Assembly (NCBI RefSeq): GCF_025837095.1
Contig: NZ_CP107551.1
Span: forward strand, 4,086,668 to 4,150,667
Source: Rhodococcus sp. Z13
Lineage (GTDB): Bacteria > Actinomycetota > Actinomycetes > Mycobacteriales > Mycobacteriaceae
DNA length: 64,000 nt
Reading direction: 5' to 3'
Shown here: positions 41,126-50,324 of the stretch, piece after piece
Layout: every line of letters begins with the position of its first letter
Position numbering within the stretch: position 1 is the first letter of the stretch
Program-made: the position numbers and the translations under genes
The notes under the pieces: generated by a model
Database searches by the model: none
What the model was told of the DNA's origin: nothing
What the model saw: only the letters and a program-made list of their open reading frames with translations

Positions 41126-42295
41126 ATGACAGAGGTCGGGATTCCCACCGAGGAACGCATTCGCCGCGCACTCGATCATCTGCGCAACGACACCACCGAC
41201 GAGTACGAGCACCTCACCTGGTTCGAACCGAACGAGTTCGTCGACCCGGCGGTCGCCAAGCTCGAACGGGACCGCGTCTTCGGCCGCGTTCCGACGATCG
41301 TCGCCCACGGCTCCGAGATCCCGAAGCCGGGCGACTTCTTCACCCTGCAGATGCCGCGGAACAACGTCATCGTCGTCCGTCAGCGCGACGGCAGCGTGAA
41401 GACCCTCGTCAACCAGTGCCGTCATCGCGGCGCCATGGTCGAGAAGGAGGAGAAGGGCCGCTGCCGGCTGTTCTCCTGCCCCTACCACCGCTGGTCCTAC
41501 GACACCGACGGCACGCTGCGCACGATCACCCGCGACAACACCTTCGGTGACGCCGACCGCGACAACCGCAATCTCGTCCAACTGCCCACCGAGGAACGCC
41601 ACGGCTTCATCTGGGTGGTGGACGACGCCGACGCGAGTATCGACGTCGCCGACTGGCTCGGCCCCGAGATGGACGCCATCCTCGCCTCGCACGATCTCGG
41701 TTCGAAGGTGACCACGCGGGTCAACGTGTTCGAGGAACCCGTCAACTGGAAGCTCATGCAGGACGCCTTCCTCGACGGCTACCACATCCAGTACGCACAC
41801 CCGAACACCGCAGCCAAGCACATCCACACCAACGTCATGGCCTTCGAGGACTTCGGTCACCACTGCCGGTTCATGAATCTGCGCAAGACCATCGACCGTT
41901 GGATCGAGGAGGATCCCGGCGACCGCGACCTCGTCGAGCACACCACCGAGACCCACTTCCTCGGCCCGAACAGCACCCTGCTGCGCCAGCCCGACCACTA
42001 CCAGCTGCTCACCTTCCGTCCGCACCCCACCGACCCCCAGCAGTCGCGGATGGAGATCCGGCTGATCTGCCCCACGGTCGAGGACAGCGGTCTGACCGAG
42101 GAGCGGTACAACCGCCTGTGGGACAAGAACGTCGAGATCCTCATCGCGGTGCTGCACAACGAGGACTTCCCCATCCTGCGCGACTCGCAGCGCGCGATGG
42201 CCAGCGCCAACGCCGGCAACATGGTCCTGGGCCGCAACGAGGTTGCGAACCAGGTCTTCCGGCGCGAGGTCCAGAAACTGGTCGGCCAGGACTGA
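41126..42295 (+). CDS. Rieske non-heme iron oxygenase, alpha subunit
   Basis: A 389-residue ring-hydroxylating-type oxygenase. The Rieske [2Fe-2S] ligands are Cys98, His100, Cys118 and His121 (CRHRGAMV and CPYHRW). The mononuclear iron site is His220 and His225 in DGYHIQYAHPNT, with the electron-bridging Asp213 just before. GGAGG is 8 bases before the ATG. No beta subunit gene is present, so it should work as an alpha-only oligomer fed by the reductase at 33870. It is a paralogue of the protein at 53191. The acyl-CoA dehydrogenase follows 53 bp later in the same unit. Confidence 0.93.
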   Translation: MTEVGIPTEERIRRALDHLRNDTTDEYEHLTWFEPNEFVDPAVAKLERDRVFGRVPTIVAHGSEIPKPGDFFTLQMPRNNVIVVRQRDGSVKTLVNQCRHRGAMVEKEEKGRCRLFSCPYHRWSYDTDGTLRTITRDNTFGDADRDNRNLVQLPTEERHGFIWVVDDADASIDVADWLGPEMDAILASHDLGSKVTTRVNVFEEPVNWKLMQDAFLDGYHIQYAHPNTAAKHIHTNVMAFEDFGHHCRFMNLRKTIDRWIEEDPGDRDLVEHTTETHFLGPNSTLLRQPDHYQLLTFRPHPTDPQQSRMEIRLICPTVEDSGLTEERYNRLWDKNVEILIAVLHNEDFPILRDSQRAMASANAGNMVLGRNEVANQVFRREVQKLVGQD

Positions 42296-42348
42296 CCCCC
42301 GACACCATCACGGCGGGCGCCCACGGGCGCCCGCCTCAGGAGGCTTGT

Positions 42349-43500
42349 GTGAAGAGCGATCTCTTAGAAGAGGACCACGAACTGTTCCGAGACTCCGTCC
42401 GGGCGTTCGTGGACAGGTATGTCGTCCCCAACCTGGAGAAATGGGACGCCGACCGGCTGATCGACCGACAGACCTGGCTGACCGCCGGCAAACAGGGATT
42501 GCTCGGCCTCGCCGTCCCGGAGGAGTACGGCGGTCCCGGTGAGACGGACTACCGCTTCCGGGTGGTGATCCAGTCGGAGATCGCCCGGGTCGGCGCCTCC
42601 GCGCTGCAGTCCGGCTTCTCGACGAACGACGACATCGTCCTGAACTATCTGCTCCGGCACGCGAACGACGAGCAGAAGCGCCGCTGGCTGCCCGGTTTCG
42701 TCACCGGGGAGACGATCGGCGCCATCGCGATGACCGAGCCCGGTGCCGGCAGCGACCTGCGCGGGATCACCGCAACGGCCGTGCGCGACGGTGACCACTG
42801 GATCCTCAACGGCTCCAAGACCTTCATCACGAGCGGCATCCTCGCCGACCTGGTGATCGTGTTCGCGAAGACGGATCCGGCCGCAGGCTCGCGCGGGTTC
42901 AGCCTCTTCGTGGTCGAGGAGGGCATGCCCGGCTTCACCCGGGGCCGCAAGCTCGACAAGGTCGGTCTGCACGCCCAGGACACCGCCGAGCTGTTCTTCG
43001 AGGACGTCCGGGTCCCGCAGGAGAACCTGCTCGGTGAGGAGGGCGCCGGCTTCGCCTATCTCATGCAGAGCCTGCCCCTCGAACGGCTCGGTATCGCCAT
43101 TGCGGCGCAGACGTCCGCCGAGGCCGTGATGGGCTGGACCCTCGACTACGTCAAGGAGCGCACCGCCTTCGGCAAGAAGATCGGCGAGTTCCAAGGGCTG
43201 GGCTTCACCCTGGCCGAACTGCAGACGGCCGTGGAGGTTTCGCGCGCCTATATCGACCGGTGCGTGCGCGAGTACAACAAGGGCACGCTCAGCGCCGTCG
43301 ATGCGTCGAAGGCGAAGCTGTGGGCCACGGAGCTGCAGGGCAGGGTGATCGACGCCGGTGTCCAATTCCACGGCGGTTACGGCTACATGATGGAGTATCC
43401 GGTCGCCAAGGCGTTCATCGACGCCCGCATCCAGCGTATCTACGGCGGCACCAACGAGATCATGAAGGAGATCATCCATCGTGATCTCCTGAAGTCCTGA
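42349..43500 (+). CDS. Acyl-CoA dehydrogenase
   Basis: A 383-residue FAD enzyme starting at GTG 42349 with CAGGAGG seven bases upstream. Flavin loop AIAMTEPGAGSDLRG, TFITSG, KERTAFGKKIGEFQG and the C-terminal IYGGTNEIMKEIIHR with the catalytic-glutamate region identify the family. It resembles long- or branched-chain dehydrogenases (FadE type) more than the FadE25 protein at 9600. Co-transcription with a Rieske oxygenase suggests that it desaturates the CoA ester of an oxygenated intermediate. Confidence 0.92.
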   Translation: MKSDLLEEDHELFRDSVRAFVDRYVVPNLEKWDADRLIDRQTWLTAGKQGLLGLAVPEEYGGPGETDYRFRVVIQSEIARVGASALQSGFSTNDDIVLNYLLRHANDEQKRRWLPGFVTGETIGAIAMTEPGAGSDLRGITATAVRDGDHWILNGSKTFITSGILADLVIVFAKTDPAAGSRGFSLFVVEEGMPGFTRGRKLDKVGLHAQDTAELFFEDVRVPQENLLGEEGAGFAYLMQSLPLERLGIAIAAQTSAEAVMGWTLDYVKERTAFGKKIGEFQGLGFTLAELQTAVEVSRAYIDRCVREYNKGTLSAVDASKAKLWATELQGRVIDAGVQFHGGYGYMMEYPVAKAFIDARIQRIYGGTNEIMKEIIHRDLLKS

Positions 43501-43509
43501 GATACGAGA

Positions 43510-43549
43510 AACGAGAAGGGGACCCGGTGATCCGGGTCCCCTTCTCGTT
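43510..43549. terminator. Bidirectional terminator between acyl-CoA dehydrogenase and SDR genes
   Basis: Perfect 18-bp stem (AACGAGAAGGGGACCCGG with its complement) around a TGAT loop, ending in TT. It lies 9 bp from one stop codon and 5 bp from the convergent one, so it ends both transcripts. Confidence 0.9.
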
Positions 43550-43554
43550 TCGGC

Positions 43555-44424
43555 TCAGGACTCGAGTGTCGGCTTGAGCTCGTCCTCGGGGAACATCATC
43601 GCGACGCGCGACAGGGTGCCGCCGTCGGTGGCCGGGAGGGTCAGGCCGGTGATGTACGCCGCGTCGTCGGACACCAGGAACAGCGCGGCACGCGCGTTGT
43701 CGCCCAGTGACGGCGGACGGTTCAGCTTCAGCGGGATCGGGGAGATGCCCGGATCCCACGGGCCGGCGACCTCTTCGTAGGACTTGCCGACGACCGGGGT
43801 ACCGGCGGGCGCGAGGAAGTTCGGCGACATGCCGTGGGTCGGGGCGACGGCGTTGACGCGGATGCCGTACTTGCCGAGGTCGAGGCTGAGGCCGCGGACC
43901 AGGCCGTTGACGCCGGCCTTGGTGGCCGAGTACATCGCGATGCTGTGGTAGGCGGCGAACGACGCGGCCGAAGAGGTCGCGAGGATGACACCGCCACCGT
44001 TGGCGCGCAGGTGGGGCACGGCGGCCTTGGCCGTGTAGAACACGCCGGACAGGTTGACGCCGACGACGTCCTGCCAGTCGGCGTCGGTCAGGTCCTGGAA
44101 GTCGACCTGCTCACCACCGGCGACGGAGGGAACACCGCCGCGCGAGACGATTCCGGCGTTGGCCCAGGCGATGTCGAGCTTGCCGAAGGCCTCGACGGTG
44201 GTGGCGACGGCGTCGTAGACCTGCTGCTCGCAGCGCACGTCGGCGGTGATGGCGATGGCGGTGCCGCCCTGCTGCTCGACCAGCTCGACGGTGCCCTTCG
44301 CGCGCTCCGGGTCGATGTCGACGACGGCGATCTTCGCGCCCTCGGACGAGAACAGTTGCGACGCCTCACGGCCGAGGCCGGAACCGGCACCGGTGATGAG
44401 GGCGACCTTGCCTTCGAGTTTCAT
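43555..44424 (-). CDS. Short-chain dehydrogenase/reductase
   Basis: A 289-residue SDR. Cofactor motif LITGAGSGLGREASQLF, Asp at the end of strand two (VVDIDPERAKG) indicating NAD preference, IAWANAGIVS in place of NNAG, catalytic Tyr/Lys in YSATKAG and the end ITGLTLPATDGGTLSRV. A long C-terminal insertion (PNFLAPAGTPVVGKSYEEVA) may shape a large substrate pocket. It has a strong AAGGAG before ATG 44424. It is transcribed alone from the promoter with conserved element C at 44593, tying it to the P450 regulon. Confidence 0.9.
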   Translation of the reverse strand: MKLEGKVALITGAGSGLGREASQLFSSEGAKIAVVDIDPERAKGTVELVEQQGGTAIAITADVRCEQQVYDAVATTVEAFGKLDIAWANAGIVSRGGVPSVAGGEQVDFQDLTDADWQDVVGVNLSGVFYTAKAAVPHLRANGGGVILATSSAASFAAYHSIAMYSATKAGVNGLVRGLSLDLGKYGIRVNAVAPTHGMSPNFLAPAGTPVVGKSYEEVAGPWDPGISPIPLKLNRPPSLGDNARAALFLVSDDAAYITGLTLPATDGGTLSRVAMMFPEDELKPTLES

Positions 44425-44592
44425 GAGAGCTCCTTCGCTCGCTTCGTTCCAGGAAAAGCCTGATCGTGGGAAAGTTTGGAAGACAACGCCGTTCGATGAG
44501 ACGCCGGAACGGGAGAGTCCGCACCCCACTGGTGCGGCCGGTGCATCCCCTCGGCGTTGCTTGTGATTGAGGTTACAGACATGAGTCGTGAT

Positions 44593-44616
44593 ACGTCAAT
44601 CGATTTTTGTAAATTG
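44593..44616 (-). promoter_or_regulatory. Conserved operator/promoter element, copy C (SDR)
   Basis: Core CAATCGATTTTTGTAAATTG preceded by ACGT on the plus strand. The complement of TTGACG is at 44594-44599, and TAACCT follows at an 18-base spacing on the minus strand, identical to copy A. It lies about 170 bp upstream of the SDR start. Confidence 0.75.
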
Positions 44617-44644
44617 TGGAGATTTTCGGGCGCCGAGACGGGAA

Positions 44645-44683
44645 CAGCCCTCCGGGCCATCGTGGTGATGGCCCGGAGGGCTG
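44645..44683 (-). terminator. Terminator after the CoA-transferase gene
   Basis: Perfect 17-bp stem (CAGCCCTCCGGGCCATC with its complement) and a GTGGT loop, 55 bp past the CoA-transferase stop on the minus strand, followed by TTCC-type sequence. Confidence 0.85.
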
Positions 44684-44737
44684 CTCGTTCCGATACTCCC
44701 CTGCCCCAGCGGATTCCGTGGGCGCTCGCGCCGAGTA

Positions 44738-47152
44738 TCAGACTCCGGACACCTGGAGTGCGCGGTCGTCGGCCGCGGGCTGCAGCACCCCGTCCCGGAC
44801 GAGACCGTCGACCTCCCCGGGACTCATCCCGAGTACGGTCTCGCAGATCTCCCGCGTCTGCTGCCCCGGCAGCGGTGCGGGACGCAGCGGCCAGGCCGGC
44901 AGCGTCTCGAACCGGGCCACCTGCCGGGCGGTGGGCAGCGAGGCGGGCAGCAGCTCGTGCTCGAGCTCCGTATAGGCCTCCCGGGCGACGAGCTGAGGGT
45001 TGGCGAGCAGTTCGGGCAGGCGCACCATCGCACCGGCGGGAACGCCCGCGGCCTGTAGTGTCTCCATCGCCTCGGTGGGACTGCGCTCGGCGGTCCACTC
45101 CGCAACGATCCGGTCGACCTCGTCCCGGTGGCCGAGGCGCGCCACGGTGGTCGCGAAGCGCGGGTCGTCGATCAGGTCCGGGCGCCCGAAGACACCGCAC
45201 AGGTGCCGCCAGTCGGTGTCGTCACGGACCGTCACGGTGCACCATTCGTCGTCTCCTGCCGCCGGGAACAGTCCGGACGGTGCCGCATACCGATCCGAGT
45301 TGCCGAGTGCGGTGACCGATCTGGGCTCCAGGTACTCGGCGACGATCCGGTCTCCCAGGGCCACGATCGCAACGTCGGCCTGCGCGACCTCCAGGGCGGC
45401 GCCGCGCCCGGTCCGCAGCCGGTCGATCAGCAGCGCCAGGATCGCGGTCGCGGCCACCTGGCCACCGATGTGGTCGGGATAGACGGTCGATCCGTCGCAC
45501 AGCCCGTCCGAATCATCGGACCAGCGCCACAGCGCCGAGACCCCGCACGCCGCCCGCACCAGCGGTCCGTAGCCCATCCGCGTGTTCCACGGACCGACGC
45601 TGCCGAAGGCACTGCTCTCGGAGACGATGATGCGCGGGTTGATCGCGGAGAGTTCCTCGTAGGACAGCCCCATCGACGCGAGGGTGCCCGGTTTGAAGTT
45701 CGCCAGCACGACGTCGGCCTCGGCAGCCAACCGCTTGAAGATCCGGATGCCTTCCGGGGTGCGCAGGTTCAGACCGAGGCTGCGCCGGTTGCGGTGACCC
45801 CAGGCGACCGACGCGGCAAGGGCGTCCTTGCGCTTCGACTGCCGCAGACCGTCGGGGAAGTTCGTGTTCTCGATCTTGATGACGTCGGCGCCGTTGTCCG
45901 CGAACTGGCGGCCGAGTTCGGCACCGAACACCACCACGCCCATGTCGAGCACCCGCAGGCCCTCGAACGGCCGCGACCCCACCGGGCGTCGCGGTGCGGG
46001 AATCGGGGTGCGCGGCACGTTCCGGCCGAAGACGATCTCGTCGTGCTCCCCGGGCTCGGGTGCCCGGAACCGGAATCCGGCGCGGGCACCCTCGATCCGG
46101 GTGTAACCGGAGGGGATCCGCGCGGCGAGACCCGGTGCGATCTCGGTGTCCACCAAGGTGCCCGAGACGCGGAAGTGCTCGGTGGTCAGCACCTCGGAGA
46201 CGGTGTTCAGGCCCCCGATCGGGATGCCGCGGGCGGCGCCCTCGGCGACGAGCCGGTCGCGGGTGTACTGCGCGAACAGGGCCTCGATGAGCGGGTTGAG
46301 CCGGTCGGCGGCCGCGAACCGGGCCGGGATCGTGTCGTACTTCGGGTCGGCGAACTCCGCGGGCTCCCCGAGCCATTCGAACATCGCCCGCCACTGCCGC
46401 TTGGCGAGCAGGCAGATCCGCACCTGCCCGTCGGCGCAGCGGTAGACGGGATAGAAGTTGGCGGCGTCCGGCCGGCCGCGCGGGAAGTCGTCGGAGCGGC
46501 CCGCCGCGGCGGAGCCCTGCACACCGAATCCGGGATCGAAGCCGTGCACGACGACCTCGTAGGCCGAGACGTCCACGTACTGGCCCTGACCGGTGTGCAG
46601 GCGGTCGTAGTAGGCGAGCAGCGCCGACCACGCCGTATGCACCCCCACGGTCTCGGCGACCAGACCGTTCGGGGGGAGCAGCGGAGGCTCGCCGGGTTCA
46701 CCCGACCGCGACAGCACCCCGCTCAGCGCGTACAGCACCTGTTCGGTCGCCGCCCAGTCGCGGTACGGGCCGTCCTGACCGAAGGGGGTGACCGACACCG
46801 CGACCAGGGCGGGGTTCATCACCCGCAGGTCTGCGGGACCGACACCGCGGGCGGCCAGATGGCCCGGAGGCAGCGATTCGATGAGAATGTCCGAGGAGGC
46901 TGCGAGGCTGCGGAGCCGATCCCGTCCGGCCTCGTCGTCCAGGTCGACGACGACACCCAGCTTGTTCGCGTTGCGCAACGCGAACGGGATGCTCACCCCG
47001 TTCCGGATGGGTGGGGCCGAGCGCGACGCCGATCCGCCGGGCCGTTCGACGAGGACGACCTCCGCGCCCAGATCGGCGAGGAAACGGCATGCGGTGTCGC
47101 CGAATCCGTCGGTCAGGTCCAGTACCCGGACGCCCTGCAGAGGAAGTGCCAT
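44738..47152 (-). CDS. Fused double class III (CaiB/BaiF) CoA-transferase
   Basis: An 804-residue protein made of two CaiB/BaiF domains (about residues 1-385 and 395-804). Each begins with the family start (GVRVLDLTDGFGDTACRFLA; GLRVLDMGVVVFGAELGRQF) and has the NKLGVVVDL or NRRSLGLNL block. The catalytic Asp of the family is present in the second half (YPDHIGG, Asp560) but is Glu167 in the first (VAETVGVH). Class III enzymes move CoA between acids through aspartyl anhydrides. GGAG precedes ATG 47152; a TTG four codons upstream is less likely. It is last in a five-gene operon with the NTF2-like, DUF35, thiolase-like and aldehyde dehydrogenase genes. Confidence 0.9.
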   Translation of the reverse strand: MALPLQGVRVLDLTDGFGDTACRFLADLGAEVVLVERPGGSASRSAPPIRNGVSIPFALRNANKLGVVVDLDDEAGRDRLRSLAASSDILIESLPPGHLAARGVGPADLRVMNPALVAVSVTPFGQDGPYRDWAATEQVLYALSGVLSRSGEPGEPPLLPPNGLVAETVGVHTAWSALLAYYDRLHTGQGQYVDVSAYEVVVHGFDPGFGVQGSAAAGRSDDFPRGRPDAANFYPVYRCADGQVRICLLAKRQWRAMFEWLGEPAEFADPKYDTIPARFAAADRLNPLIEALFAQYTRDRLVAEGAARGIPIGGLNTVSEVLTTEHFRVSGTLVDTEIAPGLAARIPSGYTRIEGARAGFRFRAPEPGEHDEIVFGRNVPRTPIPAPRRPVGSRPFEGLRVLDMGVVVFGAELGRQFADNGADVIKIENTNFPDGLRQSKRKDALAASVAWGHRNRRSLGLNLRTPEGIRIFKRLAAEADVVLANFKPGTLASMGLSYEELSAINPRIIVSESSAFGSVGPWNTRMGYGPLVRAACGVSALWRWSDDSDGLCDGSTVYPDHIGGQVAATAILALLIDRLRTGRGAALEVAQADVAIVALGDRIVAEYLEPRSVTALGNSDRYAAPSGLFPAAGDDEWCTVTVRDDTDWRHLCGVFGRPDLIDDPRFATTVARLGHRDEVDRIVAEWTAERSPTEAMETLQAAGVPAGAMVRLPELLANPQLVAREAYTELEHELLPASLPTARQVARFETLPAWPLRPAPLPGQQTREICETVLGMSPGEVDGLVRDGVLQPAADDRALQVSGV

Positions 47153-47194
47153 CCTGTGCTCCAAACTCCTGTGCTCGTGACGACGACCGCCGGG

Positions 47195-48655
47195 TCAGCG
47201 GGTGCCGAAGTACACCGATTTCGCGGCGTAGTAGGGCTGCAGGCCCTCCGGTCCCAGTTCGCGGCCGAGACCCGAGGCCTTGACGCCGCCGAAGGGTGCG
47301 GCGAGGTCGAGTGCGTAGTGGTTCACGCCGACGGTGCCGGTGTGGATGCGGGCGGCCAGCTCGAGGCCGTGCTGCTCGTCGGTGGTCCACACGGTGCCGC
47401 CGAGGCCGTAGTCCGAGTCGTTGGCGATCGCGACCGCCTCGTCCTCGTCGGTGTAGGGGGTGATCGTCAGGACCGGACCGAAGATCTCCTCCTGCGCGAT
47501 GCGCGCGGAGTTGTCGACATCGGCGAAGACCGTCGGCTCGACGAACCAGCCCACCGCCTGCGAGGACGGCCGTCCGCCGCCGGTGGTCACGCGGTAGCCG
47601 TCGGCGCGGCCGGCCTCGATGTAGCCGAGCACCCGCTCGCGCTGCGCAGCGGAGACCAGCGGGCCAATCTGGGTGGCCGGATCCAGGGGATCGCCCACCG
47701 TCAGGGCACGCACCGTCTCGGTGACGGCCTCGACGACCTCGTCGTAGCGGGACCGGGGTGCGAGGATGCGGGTGCTCGCGTGGCAGGTCTGGCCGTTGTT
47801 GACCAGCGAGACCTCGAGTAGCTTCCCGGCGAACACGTCGAGGTCTGCCTGCTCGGTCACGATCGCCGCGGACTTGCCGCCGAGTTCGAGGGTGACCGGG
47901 CGCAGCAACCGGCCGCAGACCTCACCGATCGCCCGGCCCGCCGCGGTGGAACCGGTGAAGGCGACCTTGTCGACCCCGGGATGCTCCACCAGGTAGGCGC
48001 TCGTCTCGCGTCCGGCCGGGAGCACGTTGACCACACCGGCGGGGAGCCCGGCCTCGACGGCGGCGTCGGCGAATGCGTAGGCGTCCAAGGCGGTCTCGGG
48101 TGCCGGCTTGAGCACCACCGTGCAGCCCGCGGCCAGCGCCGGTGCCAGCTTCATCGCGGCGAGCGGCTGCGGGTAGTTCCACGGCGTAATGGCGGCGACC
48201 ACGCCGACCGGTTCGCGCCGGACCACGGTGCGGCCGCCGAACACGCCGGGCCGCACCTCCTCACCGGAGTCGTCGCGGACGAGGAGCGCGTAGTACGAGA
48301 ACATCGCTGCCGCGCCGATTCCGTTGACCCCGTTGGACAACGAGATCGGCATGCCGTTCTCGCGGCTGACCAGCCGGGCCGTGTCGCGGCCGCGACTCTT
48401 CAGTGCGGCGGCGAAGCGGTCCAGCAGATCGGCCCGCTCGGCGCCGCTCATCGCGCCCCACGGCCCGGCCAGGGCGGCGCGGGCCGCGGCGACCGCGGCG
48501 TCGACGTCGGCGTTCGAGGCGAGTGCGGTGCGGGCGAGCACCTTTTCGGTGGCCGCCTCGATCACGTCGAAGGAACCACCGGACACCGGGGTCACCCAGC
48601 GGCCGCCGACGAACAACTCGTCCCGGTCTGCGATCTCAGCGTGCGCAGTGGTCAT
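47195..48655 (-). CDS. Aldehyde dehydrogenase family protein
   Basis: A 486-residue NAD(P)-dependent aldehyde dehydrogenase with Cys291 in NNGQTCHAST, Glu257 in ELGGKSAAI, Asn160 in ITPWNYPQPL and FTGSTAAGRAI. It fits the same broad group as the enzyme at 37428 but is not its close copy. If the thiolase-like protein encoded upstream is a retro-aldolase, the aldehyde it releases would be a natural substrate, giving a concrete reason for the gene order. Confidence 0.92.
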   Translation of the reverse strand: MTTAHAEIADRDELFVGGRWVTPVSGGSFDVIEAATEKVLARTALASNADVDAAVAAARAALAGPWGAMSGAERADLLDRFAAALKSRGRDTARLVSRENGMPISLSNGVNGIGAAAMFSYYALLVRDDSGEEVRPGVFGGRTVVRREPVGVVAAITPWNYPQPLAAMKLAPALAAGCTVVLKPAPETALDAYAFADAAVEAGLPAGVVNVLPAGRETSAYLVEHPGVDKVAFTGSTAAGRAIGEVCGRLLRPVTLELGGKSAAIVTEQADLDVFAGKLLEVSLVNNGQTCHASTRILAPRSRYDEVVEAVTETVRALTVGDPLDPATQIGPLVSAAQRERVLGYIEAGRADGYRVTTGGGRPSSQAVGWFVEPTVFADVDNSARIAQEEIFGPVLTITPYTDEDEAVAIANDSDYGLGGTVWTTDEQHGLELAARIHTGTVGVNHYALDLAAPFGGVKASGLGRELGPEGLQPYYAAKSVYFGTR

Positions 48656-48678
48656 CTCGTACCCTTTCGGATGCCGTG

Positions 48679-49872
48679 TCAGAGGGTGTCTTCGTTGCCG
48701 AACAGCACCGAACTCACCAGCGGGGCCATGGGGCCACCGATGAACAGCGAGGTCTCCGCTCCGACGACTTGGTTCGGGGAAGTGCGGCGGATCTGGCGGA
48801 CCGCTTCGACGGCGAGGTTGAGGCCGTTGACGAACGAGTCGGCGAGATTGCCGCCGCTGGTGTTGACGGGTAGCTTGCCGCTCGGCGCGGTGAGGTTCTC
48901 GACCGTCATGAACTCGCCGGCCGCCTCACCGGGCGGGCACAGACCGTGGTCGATCAGCGCCGCGACCGCCGGGCCGCTGAAGTTCTCGTAGACCTGCACG
49001 ACGTCGACGTCGTCCGGCCCGAGTCCCGCTGCTGTCCAGAGACGTTCGGCAACACCGGGCTTGCCGTTGTTGGCGGGACCGAAACCGGCGGTCATGTATT
49101 GCTCGCCGAGGTCGTTGTCGATCAGCTCCGAGAACCCGCCGGGCGCACCCTGGGCGCCGGCGAGGAGGTAGACCGGATCCTGCCGCAGGTCGCGGGCCCG
49201 CTCGGCGGACACGAGGATCAGTGCCACCGCGCCGTCGCTCTCGCGCGAGCAGTCGAACAGGTGGAACGGCTCGGCGATCAGACGGGAGTTCTCGTAGGTC
49301 TCCACGTCGAGCGGGCGTCCGTAACCCTGTGCGGTGGGGTTGTTCTGCGCGTGGTGGTAGGCGGCGAGGACGAGCGAGCGCATCGCCTCCCGCGGCACTC
49401 CCCCGTGTTCGAGCATGCGCTGGGTGCGCATGGCGCAGATCTGCGCCGGCGAGCCGATGCCGTGGGCGAGGAAGTGGCTTCCGTAGTGGTACTTGGCGTA
49501 TCCGAGCCGGCCGGTGTCGGCCTGGGACATCGCACGGTAGACGGCGACGCACTCGGCCTGACCTGTCGCGATGGCGGCCGCGGCGTTGGTGATGGCCGCG
49601 GCGACGCTGCCGCCGCCCCCGCCCCACATCATGTTGGACCAGCGCAGTTCGTCGATCATCAATGCGCCACCGAGGATCGCACCGTCGTTGGACCCTCCGG
49701 CGTAGGAGACGAATCCGTCGATCTGCCGGGGGTCGATGCCGGCGTCGGCGCACGCCGCGAGGATGGCCTGGAGGGTCATCCGCTTCTCGCCGTGGGGCGC
49801 CTCACCGCGACGGTAATGCTGTTCGGCGACGCCGACGACCGCGGCCGCGCCGCGCATTCCCCGTCCGCTCAT
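48679..49872 (-). CDS. Thiolase-fold protein, Ltp2/retro-aldolase-like (no nucleophilic Cys)
   Basis: A 397-residue thiolase-superfamily protein. The position of the nucleophilic Cys reads WGGGGGSVAAAI without a Cys, and the usual GHPxGxTG near the C-terminus is replaced by NTSGGNLADSFVNGLN. Both features match Ltp2-type aldolases that cleave beta-hydroxyacyl-CoA side chains in steroid breakdown and need a DUF35 partner. The DUF35 gene is directly upstream with a four-base overlap. AAGGAG lies 8 bases before ATG 49872. Aldolase activity is inference from family and context; a lipid-transfer role is the alternative. Confidence 0.87.
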   Translation of the reverse strand: MSGRGMRGAAAVVGVAEQHYRRGEAPHGEKRMTLQAILAACADAGIDPRQIDGFVSYAGGSNDGAILGGALMIDELRWSNMMWGGGGGSVAAAITNAAAAIATGQAECVAVYRAMSQADTGRLGYAKYHYGSHFLAHGIGSPAQICAMRTQRMLEHGGVPREAMRSLVLAAYHHAQNNPTAQGYGRPLDVETYENSRLIAEPFHLFDCSRESDGAVALILVSAERARDLRQDPVYLLAGAQGAPGGFSELIDNDLGEQYMTAGFGPANNGKPGVAERLWTAAGLGPDDVDVVQVYENFSGPAVAALIDHGLCPPGEAAGEFMTVENLTAPSGKLPVNTSGGNLADSFVNGLNLAVEAVRQIRRTSPNQVVGAETSLFIGGPMAPLVSSVLFGNEDTL

Positions 49873-50324
49873 CGGGTTTCTCCTTCCGAGCCGGCGCGGA
49901 CACGACACCAGCGCACCAGCGGCCACCGGGCACCCTCGTCGAGTTCGATCGCGCCCACCACTTCGTCACCGATCCGCGGGTCCTCGTCGATGTCGTCGAC
50001 GAGCAGGCCCAGCACGCGACGGCCGTCGGCACCCGGCAGCTCGACCAGGACGGTGACGTAGGGTAGCCGTCCGGCGTATTCGTCCATGTAGGGATACCAG
50101 CTGCGATGCCAGCTGTAGACCGTCCCGGCGGGTTCGACCTTCTCCCAGCCGATGTCGAATCCGTGACAGGATCCGCAGATGGCCTGCGGTCCCCAGATCC
50201 AGGCGCGGCAGGCGTTGCAGCGCTGCAACCGGAGTTCACCTTCGACGAGTCCCTCCCAGTGCGGCAGGTCCAGCCCGTCGGGGGCGGGGCCCCACGGCTC
50301 GGTCGCGGGTTCGATCGCGGTCAT
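49869..50324 (-). CDS. DUF35 OB-fold, zinc-ribbon acyl-CoA-associated protein
   Basis: A 151-residue protein with an N-terminal helix, a rubredoxin-like zinc ribbon (CNACRAWIWGPQAICGSC) and an OB fold (AGTVYSWHRSWYPY, RLPYVTVLVELPGADG). DUF35 proteins bind thiolase-like aldolases such as Ltp2 and are needed for activity and stability. Its stop overlaps the thiolase-like start by four bases, and its own start overlaps the NTF2-like stop, giving tight translational coupling of the three proteins as one complex. Confidence 0.9.
   Translation of the reverse strand: MTAIEPATEPWGPAPDGLDLPHWEGLVEGELRLQRCNACRAWIWGPQAICGSCHGFDIGWEKVEPAGTVYSWHRSWYPYMDEYAGRLPYVTVLVELPGADGRRVLGLLVDDIDEDPRIGDEVVGAIELDEGARWPLVRWCRVRAGSEGETR

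Noticed and set aside
45128-47821. An 897-codon open frame on the plus strand opposite the CoA-transferase and aldehyde dehydrogenase genes
   Set aside because: It is an antisense shadow produced by high third-position G+C. The minus-strand genes show full family motifs; the plus-strand translation is rich in Arg, Gly and Val with no domain.
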